Shown one piece after another: positions 32,028 to 41,895 of a stretch of DNA of 46,123 nt (positions are counted from its first letter, which is position 1; every line of letters starts with the position of its first letter). The notes beneath the pieces were generated by a model. It searched no databases, was not told where the DNA came from, and saw nothing but the letters and a program-made list of their open reading frames with translations. The position numbers and the translations under genes were made by a program. The stretch is from Vescimonas cirricatena (lineage in GTDB: Bacteria; Bacillota; Clostridia; Oscillospirales; Oscillospiraceae), in the NCBI RefSeq assembly GCF_020687045.1, contig NZ_JAJEPW010000023.1, forward strand, positions 1 through 46,123, given 5' to 3'.

Positions 32028-33410
32028 CTACAGCAGGAACCAGGAGGCGAAGCGGAAATAGATCAGCAGGCTGGTGGCGTCCACGATGGTGGAGATGAAG
32101 GGGCTGGCCATCACCGCCGGGTCCAGGCCGATCTTCTCGGCCAGGATGGGCAGGGAGCAGCCCACGCACTTGGCAAACACCACCACAAACAGGATGGTCA
32201 GGCATACCACCAGGCACACCGTGGGCGTCACGGCGGCGTTGCCCAGCAGCAGCCGGTCCACCAGCTGCATTTTCACGAAGTTGGCCCCGGCCAGGCACAC
32301 GCCGCACAGCAGCGACACCCGCAGCTCCTTCCACAGCACCTGGAAAATGTCGGAAAAGTCCACCTCGTCCAGACTCAGAGCGCGAATCACCGCCACGGAG
32401 GCCTGGGTGCCGGAGTTGCCGCCGGTGCCGGAGAGCATGGGGATATACGAGTTGAGCACCAGGCACGCGGCCAGGGCGCTTTCATAGTGGTTCAGGATCA
32501 TCCCCGTGAAGGTGGCTGACAGCATCAGCACCATCAGCCAGGGCAGGCGGGCCCGCCAGGTGGCGAAAATGCCGGACTTCAGATAGGGCTTGTCCGACGG
32601 CAGCATGGCGGCCATCTTCTCGAAGTCCTCCGTGGTCTCCTCCTCGATAACGTCCATGGCGTCGTCCACGGTGACGATGCCCACCAGGCGCTGCTCCTTG
32701 TCCACCACGGGCATGGCCAGGAAGTCGTATTTGCTCAGGGCCTGGGCCGCGTCCTCCTTGTCGTCCATGGTGTTCACGGACACCACGTTGGGGTCCATGA
32801 TGTCCTGGATCAGGTCGTCCTCCTCCGCCAGCAGCAGATCCCGGACGGACAGCACCCCCAGCAGATGACGGGTGGGGTCGGTGACATACAGGATGTTGAT
32901 GGTCTCCAGCTCGCCGCCGATACGGCGGATGCGCTTGAAGGCGTCCTCCACCGTCATGTCCTTTTTCAGGGACAGGAACTCCATGTTCATAATGGACCCG
33001 GCGGAGTCCTCGGGGTACTGGAGAATTTCGTTGATGGACTTGCGCATCTCCGGTGTGGCCTTGTCCAGAATGCGGATCACCACGCTGGCGGGCATTTCCT
33101 CCACGATGTCCACGGCATCGTCCAGATACAGCTCGTCCAGCACCTCCTTCAGCTCGGTGTTGGAAAAACCGTTGATGAGCATCTCCTGGCTGTCGGATTC
33201 CAGCTCCACGAACACCTCCGCCGCCAGCTCCTTGGGCAGCAGCCGGTACAGCAGAGGCATCTCCTCCTCGCCGGCCTCCTCCAGCAGCAGGGCGATATCC
33301 GCAGGCTCCATAGGCAGGAACAGGTCCCGCAATCGGGCGTACTGCTTATTTTTGATAAGCGCCTCAATATTTTTCAGATATTGGTCCAATTCTTCCTGGT
33401 GATCGAACAT
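32028..33410 (-). CDS. mgtE: Magnesium transporter MgtE
   Basis: A 460-residue Mg2+ channel/transporter. The cytoplasmic N domain (about 1-125) of superhelical repeats is followed by two CBS domains (about 135-255, with MEFLSLKKDMTVEDAFKRIR and FLAMPVVDKEQRLVGIVTVDD) that close the pore at high Mg2+, then a plug helix and five membrane segments from about 285. The pore region contains SGTGGNSGTQASV and the conserved Asp in GLDPAVMASP. The ATG follows AAAGGAGG; a longer frame upstream runs into the riboswitch terminator. It is controlled by an M-box. Confidence 0.96.
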   Translation of the reverse strand: MFDHQEELDQYLKNIEALIKNKQYARLRDLFLPMEPADIALLLEEAGEEEMPLLYRLLPKELAAEVFVELESDSQEMLINGFSNTELKEVLDELYLDDAVDIVEEMPASVVIRILDKATPEMRKSINEILQYPEDSAGSIMNMEFLSLKKDMTVEDAFKRIRRIGGELETINILYVTDPTRHLLGVLSVRDLLLAEEDDLIQDIMDPNVVSVNTMDDKEDAAQALSKYDFLAMPVVDKEQRLVGIVTVDDAMDVIEEETTEDFEKMAAMLPSDKPYLKSGIFATWRARLPWLMVLMLSATFTGMILNHYESALAACLVLNSYIPMLSGTGGNSGTQASVAVIRALSLDEVDFSDIFQVLWKELRVSLLCGVCLAGANFVKMQLVDRLLLGNAAVTPTVCLVVCLTILFVVVFAKCVGCSLPILAEKIGLDPAVMASPFISTIVDATSLLIYFRFASWFLL

Positions 33411-33442
33411 GACCGGTTCCTCCTTTCCTGTATATACATAGC

Positions 33443-33476
33443 AAAAAATCCACAACGGCAGAAAGCCCATTGTGGA
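33443..33476 (-). terminator. M-box expression-platform terminator
   Basis: Minus-strand hairpin ATCCACAA..TTGTGGAT with a stem of 8-9 bp plus inner pairs, followed by TTTTTT, 32 bases before the mgtE ATG. Confidence 0.88.
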
Positions 33477-33489
33477 TGCGCAGAGGGGC

Positions 33490-33660
33490 CGCGCGGGATG
33501 CGTGACCTGGCCACCGTAACAAGCTTTAGCATCGCGGGGCGGTGAAACTGCGTTAGATGATACCTTGGCTTCGATATCGCCTGTTCAAACCCTCTCATGG
33601 TGTCTCCACCACTCTGCGGCAGCAGTCCGTATCCCTCGCGGTAGCCTTACCTACCGGAGC
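33490..33660 (-). promoter_or_regulatory. M-box (ykoK) magnesium riboswitch aptamer
   Basis: On the minus strand, GTAGGTAAGGCTACC at the 5' end, then GGGATACGGACTGCTGCC, TGGTGGAGACACCATGAGA and GGTTTGAACAGG in the order of the M-box class, with the TGCTAAAGC-type segment near the 3' end. M-box RNAs fold with Mg2+ and terminate transcription of Mg2+ transporter genes. It sits directly upstream of mgtE, the standard target. Confidence 0.93.
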
Positions 33661-33677
33661 ATATTTTATTCAAATAT

Positions 33678-33706
33678 AGAGTAAAACAAATTCTTCCGTC
33701 TGTCAA
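33678..33706 (-). promoter_or_regulatory. Promoter of mgtE
   Basis: Minus strand consensus TTGACA (33706-33701), 17-base spacer, weaker TACTCT (33683-33678). The transcript would begin just before the M-box. Confidence 0.65.
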
Positions 33707-33717
33707 CCCCTTTTGGC

Positions 33718-33760
33718 AAAAATGCCTCCCCCGCCCGGGCGCAGGACCCGGGCAGGGGAG
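33718..33760 (-). terminator. Terminator of the glycogen operon
   Basis: GC-rich hairpin CTCCCC..GCCCGGG/CCCGGGC..GGGGAG (33727-33760) followed on the minus strand by CATTTTT, nine bases after the glgP stop. Confidence 0.85.
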
Positions 33761-33768
33761 GGCGGGGG

Positions 33769-36186
33769 TTACTTTTTATAGGGGACGTGCCAGATGGTGT
33801 CGGCATAGTCGGCGATGGAGCGATCGGCGGAGAAAATGCCGCTGCGGGCAATATTGTGCAGGCTCATGCGGTTCCACTTCTCCCGGTCGGCATAGGTATC
33901 CACCACCCGGTGAGAGGCGGCGCAGTAGGACGCAAAGTCCGCCAGCAGCAGATACTGGTCCGCCGGGCAGTCCGCGCCGTACAGCAGACGCTGATACAGG
34001 TCCTCATAGCTGACGCCGTCCCGGAAGCCGGTTTTCAGCTGGTCCAGCACCCGGTGCAGCACCGGATCCCGGGTATACAGCAGATAGGGGTCATAGCTCT
34101 GGCGCAGGCGGGCGGCCTCGTCGGCGGTGAGGCCAAAGAGGAACATATTCTCGTCGCCCAGCACCTGGTGCATCTCCACGTTGGCGCCGTCCAGGGTGCC
34201 TAGGGTCAGGGCGCCGTTCATCATGAACTTCATGTTGCCGGTGCCGCTGGCCTCCTTGCCGGCGGTGGAGATCTGCTGGCTGACCTCGCTGGCGGGCATC
34301 AGCATCTCCGCCATGGACACCCGGTAATTCTCCAGGAACACCACCTGGAGCTTATCCCGGCAGATGGGGTCACTGTTGATCTGGTCGGCCAGGGAGTTGA
34401 TAAGGCGGATAATGCGCTTGGCCACGGCGTAGCCCGGGGCGGCCTTGGCCCCGAACAGGAAGGTCTGGGGCCGGAAGTCCATGTTGGGATCGTCCTGGAG
34501 CTGTTGATACAGGCTGATGATGTGCAGCACGTTCAGCAGCTGCCGCTTATACTCGTGCAGGCGCTTGACCTGGACGTTGAAGATGGCGTCGGTGTTCAGG
34601 GTGACCCCCTGCTGGCGCTTGGCCCAGCGGGCAAAGGCCTGCTTGTTGTCCCCCTTGATCTGCTCCAGCCGGGAGAGCACCGCCGCGTCACCGGCGAAGC
34701 GGTCCAGGTCCGACAGGCACCCGGCGTGGGTGAGATACCCGTCGCCGATGCAGTCCCGGATCAGGCCGTCCAGGCCGGGGTTGATCTGGCTGATCCAGCG
34801 GCGGTGGTCCACGCCGTTGGTGACGTTTCTGAACTTGTCCGGCTCCATGCCGCAGGCGTCCCGGAACACGTCCCGCCGCAGAATGTCGGAGTGCAGGGCA
34901 GACACGCCGTTGACGGCCATGCCCCCGGCGATGCAGAGGTTGGCCATGTGCACCACGCCGTCCCAGATGACCGCCATTTTCTCCGTCTTTTTGGGGTCGT
35001 GATAGAAATCGTCCACCTTCTGCTGCCAGCGCCGCGCGATCTCCTGCATGATCTGCCAGATGCGGGGCAGCAGGGTCTCAAACAGCTGCTGGGGCCAGCT
35101 CTCCAGTGCCTCGGCCAGCACGGTGTGGTTGGTATAGGCCACGGAGTGGCGGGTGATGTCCCAGGCCTCGTCCCAGCTCAGGCCCGCGTCGTCGATGAGG
35201 ATGCGCATCAGCTCCGGGATCACCAGGGCGGGGTGGGTGTCGTTGATCTGGATGACGTTCTTCTCGTGGAAGTTCTTCAGGGTGCCGTAGGTCTGGATGT
35301 GCTGGCGGGTGATGGACTGCAGGGTGGCCGACACGAAGAAGTACTGCTGCTTCAGCCGCAGGGACTTGCCCTCGTAGTGGTTGTCCTCGGGATAGAGGAT
35401 GGTGCTGATGGAGTCGGCCATGGCCCGCTCCTCGTTGGCCTTCAGGTACTGCCCCTGGCTGAACAACTGCATATCAATGGGCTTGGGGCTCTTGGCGTCC
35501 CACAGGCGCAGGGTGTTCACATGGTCGGTGTTGTAGCCCGCCACCAGCATATCGCAGGGGATGGCCAGCACCCGGGTATAGTCCTCGTGGACCACCATCA
35601 GGTGGCCGTTGTCCCACCGGGTGCGGACCCGGCCGCCGAAGTGAATTTCCTCGGCCTCCTGGGGCTTGGGCATCAGCCACGCGTCCCCCAGGTTCAGCCA
35701 GTCGTCGGGCAGCTCCACCTGCTGACCGTCCACGATCTTCTGCTTGAAAATGCCCAGCTCATAGCAGATGGAGTAGCCGGTGGCGGGAATGTCCAGGGTG
35801 GTCATGCTGTCCAGATAGCAGGCGGCCAGGCGGCCCAGGCCGCCGTTGCCAAGGCCCGCGTCCGGCTCCATGTCGAAGATATCCGGGGCGGAGAAGCCCA
35901 GCTCCTCCACCGCCTGGGTCAGCTGGGGCAGAATCCCCAGGTTATAGGCGTTTTTCATCAGGCTGCGGCCCATCAGGAACTCCAGGGACATATAGTGCAC
36001 CCGCTTTTCCTGCTGCTCCTGGGTTTTCTCCTGGGTGTCCACGCTGCGCACGGCCATAATGTCCCGCAGGGCCAGGGCGCAGGCCTTCATGATCTCCCCG
36101 TCGGTGGCCTGCTTTTCCGTGCAGCCATAGTTCAGGCGCAGCTTCTGCTGGATGGCCTCCTTCAGGGCGTCTTTGGTATAAGTCAT
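33769..36186 (-). CDS. glgP: Glycogen (alpha-glucan) phosphorylase
   Basis: An 805-residue PLP enzyme that releases glucose 1-phosphate from glycogen with phosphate. The PLP-binding signature EASGTGNMKFMMNGAL (Lys near residue 650) is intact, as are GNGGLGRLAACYLDSM and EKNVIQINDTHPAL near the active site. Length is normal for bacterial GlgP. The ATG follows the glgA stop directly (TAAATG), so translation is coupled. It is the last gene of the operon and its terminator is at 33718-33760. Confidence 0.97.
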   Translation of the reverse strand: MTYTKDALKEAIQQKLRLNYGCTEKQATDGEIMKACALALRDIMAVRSVDTQEKTQEQQEKRVHYMSLEFLMGRSLMKNAYNLGILPQLTQAVEELGFSAPDIFDMEPDAGLGNGGLGRLAACYLDSMTTLDIPATGYSICYELGIFKQKIVDGQQVELPDDWLNLGDAWLMPKPQEAEEIHFGGRVRTRWDNGHLMVVHEDYTRVLAIPCDMLVAGYNTDHVNTLRLWDAKSPKPIDMQLFSQGQYLKANEERAMADSISTILYPEDNHYEGKSLRLKQQYFFVSATLQSITRQHIQTYGTLKNFHEKNVIQINDTHPALVIPELMRILIDDAGLSWDEAWDITRHSVAYTNHTVLAEALESWPQQLFETLLPRIWQIMQEIARRWQQKVDDFYHDPKKTEKMAVIWDGVVHMANLCIAGGMAVNGVSALHSDILRRDVFRDACGMEPDKFRNVTNGVDHRRWISQINPGLDGLIRDCIGDGYLTHAGCLSDLDRFAGDAAVLSRLEQIKGDNKQAFARWAKRQQGVTLNTDAIFNVQVKRLHEYKRQLLNVLHIISLYQQLQDDPNMDFRPQTFLFGAKAAPGYAVAKRIIRLINSLADQINSDPICRDKLQVVFLENYRVSMAEMLMPASEVSQQISTAGKEASGTGNMKFMMNGALTLGTLDGANVEMHQVLGDENMFLFGLTADEAARLRQSYDPYLLYTRDPVLHRVLDQLKTGFRDGVSYEDLYQRLLYGADCPADQYLLLADFASYCAASHRVVDTYADREKWNRMSLHNIARSGIFSADRSIADYADTIWHVPYKK

Positions 36187-37611
36187 TTAGTGGTTCCTCC
36201 GTGATAGATCTTGGTAAATGCGCCGGTAGGCCCCGGCGCTGCGGTTCCAGCTGAAGTCCTCGGTCATGCCCCGGCGGCGGACGGTGTCAAAGCCCATCCG
36301 GTCCCCCCGGTACAGGCCCACCGCCTGCCCCACCGTCTGGCACAGGTCATGGGCGGTGCAGCCGGAGAACACATAGCCGTTGCCGTCGGGCTGGCCCACC
36401 TGGCAGGAGCGGACGGTGTCGTTGAGGCCGCCGGTCTGGCGGACAATGGGCACCGCGCCATAGCGCATGGCGATCAGCTGGCTCAGGCCGCAGGGCTCGC
36501 TGCGGGAGGGCATCAGGAACAGGTCCGCCGCGCCGTAGATCCGGCGGGACAGATTGTCGGAATAGGTGATCTGGGCCGATACCCGGCCGGGCCACCGGTT
36601 CTGGGCCCAGCGGAAGGCGTCCTCAAACTGGGACTCCCCCTGGCCCAGCACCACCAGCTGGCAGCCGGCGGCCATAAGGCCCTCCAGACCCTGGCACACC
36701 AGGTCCATACCCTTGTGGCCCACCAGGCGGCTGACGATGGCCATCAGCGGGGTGTCCGGCTCCTGGGCAAGGCCCAGCTGCCGCTGCAGCTCCGCCTTGC
36801 ACACGGCCTTGCCCTCCATATGGTCGGGGTCGAAGGTCCGGGGCAGGGAGCCGTCGTGGGCGGGGTCATAGCTCTCAATGTCCAGACCGTTGAGCACGCC
36901 GGAGAGCTTATAGTCGATCAGGTGCACCACCTGCTCCAGGCCGCAGGCATAGGCCGGGTCATGGAGCTGGGCGGCGTAGGTGGGGCTGACGGTGGTAACG
37001 GCGTTGGCGGTGAGCATAGCCCCCTTCATCAGGTTCACGCACCCGTCCATCCGCAGGATGCCGCCGTCGTACCAGCCCCGGTTCAGGCCGAACAGGTCCT
37101 CCACGGTCTCGGGGCCGTACTTGCCCTGATACTCCACGTTGTGGATGGTGAACACCACCGGCAGGTCGTTTCCGGCGTCCCGCAGGTACACCGGCACCAG
37201 GGCCGTCTGCCAGTCGTTGCAGTGGACCACGTTGGGATACTCCGCCAGGTGGGGCAGCAGGGCCACCGCCGCCTTGGAGAAGAAGGCGAAGCGCTCCCCG
37301 TCGTCCATATCGCCGTACAGGCCCCGGCGGCGGAAATACCGCTCGTTGTCCGCGAAATACCAGGTGACGCCCCGGTATTCCAGGGAGAACAGGCCGCAGT
37401 ATTCATGCCGCCAGCCCAGGTCCACATAGATATAGCAGCGGAAGTTCATCTTCTCCCGCCAGCGCTGGGCGATCTGGCTGTACAGCGGCAGCAGCACGGC
37501 GGTATGGTCGCCCTCCGCCGCCACCGCCGGGGGCAGACTGCCCAGCACGTCCGCAAGGCCCCCGGTTTTGCAGAACGGGGCCGCCTCGCTGGTGATATAC
37601 AGAATATTCAT
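36187..37611 (-). CDS. glgA: Glycogen synthase (ADP-glucose type)
   Basis: A 474-residue GT5 glycosyltransferase that extends alpha-1,4-glucan from ADP-glucose. The ADP-glucose-binding KTGGLADVLGSLP is at residues 15-27 and the C-terminal MPSRSEPCGLSQLIAMRYG (with the catalytic Glu) and VRQTGGLNDTV follow. Length fits bacterial GlgA (about 475). It starts after GGAGGTG, 32 bases downstream of glgD. Confidence 0.97.
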   Translation of the reverse strand: MNILYITSEAAPFCKTGGLADVLGSLPPAVAAEGDHTAVLLPLYSQIAQRWREKMNFRCYIYVDLGWRHEYCGLFSLEYRGVTWYFADNERYFRRRGLYGDMDDGERFAFFSKAAVALLPHLAEYPNVVHCNDWQTALVPVYLRDAGNDLPVVFTIHNVEYQGKYGPETVEDLFGLNRGWYDGGILRMDGCVNLMKGAMLTANAVTTVSPTYAAQLHDPAYACGLEQVVHLIDYKLSGVLNGLDIESYDPAHDGSLPRTFDPDHMEGKAVCKAELQRQLGLAQEPDTPLMAIVSRLVGHKGMDLVCQGLEGLMAAGCQLVVLGQGESQFEDAFRWAQNRWPGRVSAQITYSDNLSRRIYGAADLFLMPSRSEPCGLSQLIAMRYGAVPIVRQTGGLNDTVRSCQVGQPDGNGYVFSGCTAHDLCQTVGQAVGLYRGDRMGFDTVRRRGMTEDFSWNRSAGAYRRIYQDLSRRNH

Positions 37612-37643
37612 ATGGTCACCTCCGGATGAACGTGTGTCATATT

Positions 37644-38750
37644 TCAGATCGTGACGCCCCGGGCCACCACCAGGGGATAGTTCTCGTGGCCCATCAGGGT
37701 GCGCCCCTCCTGCACGGTGACGTATTTGTCGGTGATAACGCCCCGCAGGACGGCGCCCCGGCGGACCACGGTGCCCTTAAAGAGGATGCAGCCCTCCACG
37801 TCGGCCCCCGGCTCGATGCGGACGCCCCGGAACAGGATGCAGTTTTTCACCGTGCCCTGGATGTCGCAGCCGTCGGCGATAAGGGAGTTGACGCAGGACC
37901 CGTCCATATAGGACGAGGGGGAGTCGTTTTCCTTGGCGAAGATGGGCCGCTGGGGAGCGAACAGCTCCATGCGGATCTCCGGCCGCAGCAGCTCCATGCT
38001 GCGGCGGTAGTAGGACTCGATGGTGTCGATGCGGGCGGCGTAGCCGTCCCAGACATAGGCCCGGAAATGAAGGGCATCCTTCCTGTCCTGGAGAATATTG
38101 TGGCGGAAGCTGTACTGGTTGTGCGCCATGCAGTCGGTGACCAGCTGGATCAGCAGGTCCCGGCGCAGCACGAAGATGTTCAGGCAGCGGAAGCCCTCAG
38201 GGGTGAACACGTCGTGGGCCACGTCCACAATGCGCCCGGAATTATCCAGCTGAAAATAGGTGTCGCTTTCCGGCCCCGGCAGGGAGGTGCACACCGCCGT
38301 CATGTCCGCGCCGGAGGCGATGTGGTCCCGCAGCACGTCGTCCAGGGGCAGGTTCACCACCAGGTCGCTGTCGGTCAGCACCACATAGTCCTGCCGGATG
38401 TCCTTGAGATAGTCCATGACGCAGCCCAGGGCCTCCACCTTGCCCCGGAACCGGCCCGCGTCGCCCCGCCGCTCGGCATAGGCGAAGGCCGGCAGCAGGG
38501 TCAGGCCGCCGTGGTTGCGGCTCAGGTCCCAGCTTTTGCCGGTGCCCAGGTGGTCCAGCATACTCTGGCACTTGCCGTGCATGATAACGCCCACGTCCCG
38601 GACGCCGGCATTGACCATGTTGGAGAGCATAAAGTCCACCACCCGATAGTTGCCGCCGAAGGGGATGGAGCCGTGGATGCGCTGCTCGATGAGCTCCCGC
38701 AGTCCGGTTTTCTTTTCATAGGAAAATATGATGCCGTGCATTCCGTTCAT
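37644..38750 (-). CDS. glgD: GlgD, non-catalytic-type subunit of ADP-glucose pyrophosphorylase
   Basis: A 368-residue nucleotidyltransferase-fold protein with a left-handed beta-helix C-terminus. The GGxGxRL nucleotide loop of catalytic GlgC is replaced here by SYEKKTGLREL, while IPFGGNYRVVDFMLSNMVNAG is kept. In Firmicutes studied (Geobacillus, Ruminococcus), GlgD pairs with GlgC and boosts or regulates it, with little activity alone. Its ATG overlaps the glgC stop (ATGA), consistent with equal expression of the two subunits. glgA follows after 32 bases. Confidence 0.95.
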   Translation of the reverse strand: MNGMHGIIFSYEKKTGLRELIEQRIHGSIPFGGNYRVVDFMLSNMVNAGVRDVGVIMHGKCQSMLDHLGTGKSWDLSRNHGGLTLLPAFAYAERRGDAGRFRGKVEALGCVMDYLKDIRQDYVVLTDSDLVVNLPLDDVLRDHIASGADMTAVCTSLPGPESDTYFQLDNSGRIVDVAHDVFTPEGFRCLNIFVLRRDLLIQLVTDCMAHNQYSFRHNILQDRKDALHFRAYVWDGYAARIDTIESYYRRSMELLRPEIRMELFAPQRPIFAKENDSPSSYMDGSCVNSLIADGCDIQGTVKNCILFRGVRIEPGADVEGCILFKGTVVRRGAVLRGVITDKYVTVQEGRTLMGHENYPLVVARGVTI

Positions 38751-39958
38751 GCTTCCACCTCCCCGTGATGACGGTCCAGCAGGGCCTTGGCAGGCACCAC
38801 CTCGCCGGGGGCGATAACGGTGTCCGGCCCCAGGACGGCGATGCTCCAGTCGTCGGGATTTTTGGCGGTTTCCGGCGGCGTGCCCACCTGGGCCCCCCGG
38901 CCCACCCGGCAGCGCTCGCCGATGATGGCGTACTGCACCACCGCGCCCTCCTCAATGACGGCCCCGGGCATGACCACGGAGTAGCACACGCTGGCCCCCT
39001 GGCCCACCTGGGTGTTATAGCTCAGCACGCTGTTTTTCACCTCGCCCAGGATGCCGCAGCCCTTGGCCACGGCGCTGTTGCCCACGTCGGCGTGGGGCCC
39101 CAGAAAGGCCGGCGGGCAGGACGGGGTCCGGCAATAGATGGGCCACTTCTTGTCCAGCAGGTTCAGCCCCGACCCCGGGGCCAGCATGTCCATGTTGGCG
39201 TCCCACAGGGAGTCCAGGGTGCCCACGTCCTTCCAGTAGCCCTCGAAGCGATAGGCGGACATGACCTCTCCGGCCTCCAGCATGGCGGGGATGATGTTCT
39301 TGCCGAAGTCGTTGTCGGAGGTGGGGTCGGCCTCGTCCGCCAGCAGATAGGCCCGCAGCTTCTGCCAGGTGAAGATATAGATTCCCATGGAGGCCAGGTT
39401 GCTCTGGGGCTCCTTGGGCTTTTCGGCGAAGGCGGTGATCCGGTCGTTTTCGTCCACGGACATGATGCCGAAGCGGCTGGCCTCAGACCAGGGGACCTCC
39501 ATCACGGAGATGGTGCAGGCAGCCCCGGCGTCCTTGTGGTGCTGGAGCATCCGGGAATAGTCCATCTTATAGATGTGGTCCCCGGACAGCACCGCCACAT
39601 ACTCCGGGTCGTACAGGTCCACAAAGCCGATGTTCTGATAGATGGCGTTGGCGGTGCCCTTGTACCAGGAGGCGCCGGAGGCGCTCTGGTACGGCGGCAG
39701 AATATGCACGCCGCCGTTGAGCCGGTCCAGCTCCCAGGGCTGGCCGCTGCCGATATAGCTGTTGAGCTCCAGGGGGCGGTACTGGGTCAGCACGCCCACG
39801 GTGTCGATGCCGGAATTGGTGCAGTTGGACAGGGGAAAGTCAATGATGCGGAACTTTCCTCCAAAGGGCACCGCAGGCTTTGCCATGTCGCCGGTGAGGA
39901 CATACAGGCGGCTGCCCTGTCCGCCGGCCAGCAGCATGGCCACGCATTCTTTTTTCAT
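38747..39958 (-). CDS. glgC: Glucose-1-phosphate adenylyltransferase (ADP-glucose pyrophosphorylase)
   Basis: A 403-residue catalytic subunit that makes ADP-glucose from glucose 1-phosphate and ATP, the committed step of glycogen synthesis. The N-terminus AMLLAGGQGSRLYVLT and KPAVPFGGKFRIIDFPLSNC carry the nucleotide-binding residues; VLSGDHIYKMDY contains the catalytic Asp. The C-terminal part is a beta-helix. It starts after GGAGGG, 27 bases beyond glgB, and overlaps glgD by four bases. Confidence 0.97.
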   Translation of the reverse strand: MKKECVAMLLAGGQGSRLYVLTGDMAKPAVPFGGKFRIIDFPLSNCTNSGIDTVGVLTQYRPLELNSYIGSGQPWELDRLNGGVHILPPYQSASGASWYKGTANAIYQNIGFVDLYDPEYVAVLSGDHIYKMDYSRMLQHHKDAGAACTISVMEVPWSEASRFGIMSVDENDRITAFAEKPKEPQSNLASMGIYIFTWQKLRAYLLADEADPTSDNDFGKNIIPAMLEAGEVMSAYRFEGYWKDVGTLDSLWDANMDMLAPGSGLNLLDKKWPIYCRTPSCPPAFLGPHADVGNSAVAKGCGILGEVKNSVLSYNTQVGQGASVCYSVVMPGAVIEEGAVVQYAIIGERCRVGRGAQVGTPPETAKNPDDWSIAVLGPDTVIAPGEVVPAKALLDRHHGEVEA

Positions 39959-39985
39959 GTCTGTTCGTTCCCTCCAGTCTGTCGG

Positions 39986-41827
39986 TTATGCCTTGTTGCT
40001 TCTGCGCCGGACCCGGCCCTGCAGAAACACCGCGCCCAGGGGCGGCACCCGCAGGGCAATGGACTTGTCCCGCCCGTGGGACGGGATATCCTCCACGGGG
40101 ATGGGTCCGGTATTGCACACACCGGAGCCGCCCCAGGCGGCGTCGTCGGTGTTGAACACTTCCTCATAAAACAGCTTGCCGGGCACGCCGAAGCGATATC
40201 CCTCGTGGGCCTCCGGCGAGAAATTCACCACGCAGATCAGCTCATGGCCCTTGTTGTCCCGGCGCAGGAAGGCCAGGACGTTGTTGTGGTTGTCGTCGGC
40301 CACCAGCCACTCAAAGCCATTCCAGTCCCGGTCGTTTTCCCACAGGGGACGGGACTTCTTATAAAACCGGTTCAGGGCCTGGATGCAGGCGTGGGTGCGG
40401 CTGCAGTCGTCCCGGTCCAGCAGATACCAGTCCAGCTGGCCCAGGAAGTCCCACTCGTGCCACTGGCCCAGCTCCGCCCCCATAAAGGTGAGCTTCTTGC
40501 CGGGGTGGGCCAGCATATAGGCCGTGAAGCCCCGGACCCCTGCCAGCTGCCGCCAGTCGTCCCCGGGCATCTTGCCCCGGAGGGAGCCCTTCATATACAC
40601 CACCTCGTCGTGGGACAGGGGCAGCACGAAGCGCTCGGAGAAGGCGTACATCATGGAGAAGGTCACGTCCTTGTGGTGGAACTGGCGGAACCAGGGGTCC
40701 ATCTTCAGATAGTGGCACACGTCGTTCATCCATCCCATGTTCCACTTCAGGCCGAAGCCCAGGCCGCCCTCCTCAATGGGCCAGGTGACCTTAGGCCAGG
40801 CGGTGGATTCCTCCGCCGCCGTCAGGGCCGGGGGATCCATGGCCGCCGCCAGGCGGTTCAGGTCCTGCAAAAACGAGATGGCCTCCAGATTTTCGTGGCC
40901 GCCGTGGACGTTGGGACGCCACTCGGTCCGGCCATAGTCCAGATACAGCATGGACGCCACGGCGTCCACCCGCAGGCCGTCGATGTGGTATTCCTCCAGC
41001 CACCACCGGGCGGAGGACAGCAGGAAGGACCGCACGTCGTCCTTGCCGAAGTCAAAGACCCGGGTGCCCCAGCTCTCGTGCTCCCGCTTCAGGGGGTCGC
41101 CGTATTCATACAGGCTGGTGCCGTCAAAGTCGATGAGGCCGTGGGCGTCCTTGCAGAAGTGGGCGGGGACCCAGTCCAGGATCACCGCCAGCCCCGCCCG
41201 GTGCAGCCGGTCCACCAGATACATGAAGTCGTGGGGGTCGCCGTAGCGGCTGGTGGGGGCGAAATAGCCCACGCACTGATAGCCCCAGGAGTCGTCCAGG
41301 GGATACTCCGTCACCGGCAGCAGCTCCACGGCGTTGTAGCCCATGCTGCGGACATAGGGGGCCAGCCGGTCCGCCAGCCGGCGATAGTTCAGGAACGCCC
41401 CGTCCTCTCCCCGCTGCCAGGAGCCGCAGTGGACCTCATAGATGTTCAGGGGCCCCTCGGTCAGGGGCGTCTCCCGGCGGCGTTCCCGCCACACGTCGTC
41501 GTGCCAGTGGAAGCCGGACACGTCGAACAGGCGGCTGGCGGTGTCGGGCCGCAGCTGGGCATAGGTGCCGTAGGGGTCCGCCTTCCAGCGGACCTGGCCG
41601 TCGGCCCCGGTGATGACGTATTTATAGCAGTCGCCGGGCCGGGCGTCGGAAACGGTCAGGACCCAGTCGCTGCCCTGCCGCTCCATGGGAACGGGCTGCC
41701 AGTGGTTGAAGTCACCGGCCAGGGCGGCCTCCCGGGCGCTGGGGGCATAGACCCGGAAGGACCAGCCCTCCCCAGCCGGATGCGCGCCATAGGTCCGGTA
41801 AAGCTCTGTGTTTTCGGAAACGTTCAT
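39986..41827 (-). CDS. glgB: 1,4-alpha-glucan branching enzyme
   Basis: A 613-residue GH13 enzyme that makes alpha-1,6 branches in glycogen. An N-terminal CBM48/early-set domain (about 15-110, with GWSFRVYAPSAREAALAGDF) precedes the barrel with ELLPVTEYPLDDSWGYQ, ILDWVPAHF, GLRVDAVASMLYLDYG (nucleophile Asp), ITAEEST-type acid (TAAEESTAWP) and PLSHDEVV. Short compared with E. coli GlgB (728), lacking the extra N-terminal module, as in many Firmicutes. It is first in the operon, with a sigma-A promoter at 41896-41924 and GGGAG before the ATG. Confidence 0.96.
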   Translation of the reverse strand: MNVSENTELYRTYGAHPAGEGWSFRVYAPSAREAALAGDFNHWQPVPMERQGSDWVLTVSDARPGDCYKYVITGADGQVRWKADPYGTYAQLRPDTASRLFDVSGFHWHDDVWRERRRETPLTEGPLNIYEVHCGSWQRGEDGAFLNYRRLADRLAPYVRSMGYNAVELLPVTEYPLDDSWGYQCVGYFAPTSRYGDPHDFMYLVDRLHRAGLAVILDWVPAHFCKDAHGLIDFDGTSLYEYGDPLKREHESWGTRVFDFGKDDVRSFLLSSARWWLEEYHIDGLRVDAVASMLYLDYGRTEWRPNVHGGHENLEAISFLQDLNRLAAAMDPPALTAAEESTAWPKVTWPIEEGGLGFGLKWNMGWMNDVCHYLKMDPWFRQFHHKDVTFSMMYAFSERFVLPLSHDEVVYMKGSLRGKMPGDDWRQLAGVRGFTAYMLAHPGKKLTFMGAELGQWHEWDFLGQLDWYLLDRDDCSRTHACIQALNRFYKKSRPLWENDRDWNGFEWLVADDNHNNVLAFLRRDNKGHELICVVNFSPEAHEGYRFGVPGKLFYEEVFNTDDAAWGGSGVCNTGPIPVEDIPSHGRDKSIALRVPPLGAVFLQGRVRRRSNKA

Positions 41828-41895
41828 GGAATGATCTCCCTATATGTTATCATAACCGCCCCAAATCCCGGGGCATAATACCGCATTCTGGCCCT

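Noticed and set aside
38765..41878. A 1037-codon plus-strand frame spanning glgC and glgB
   Set aside because: It crosses two confirmed minus-strand genes and their promoter, and has the composition of an antisense shadow.
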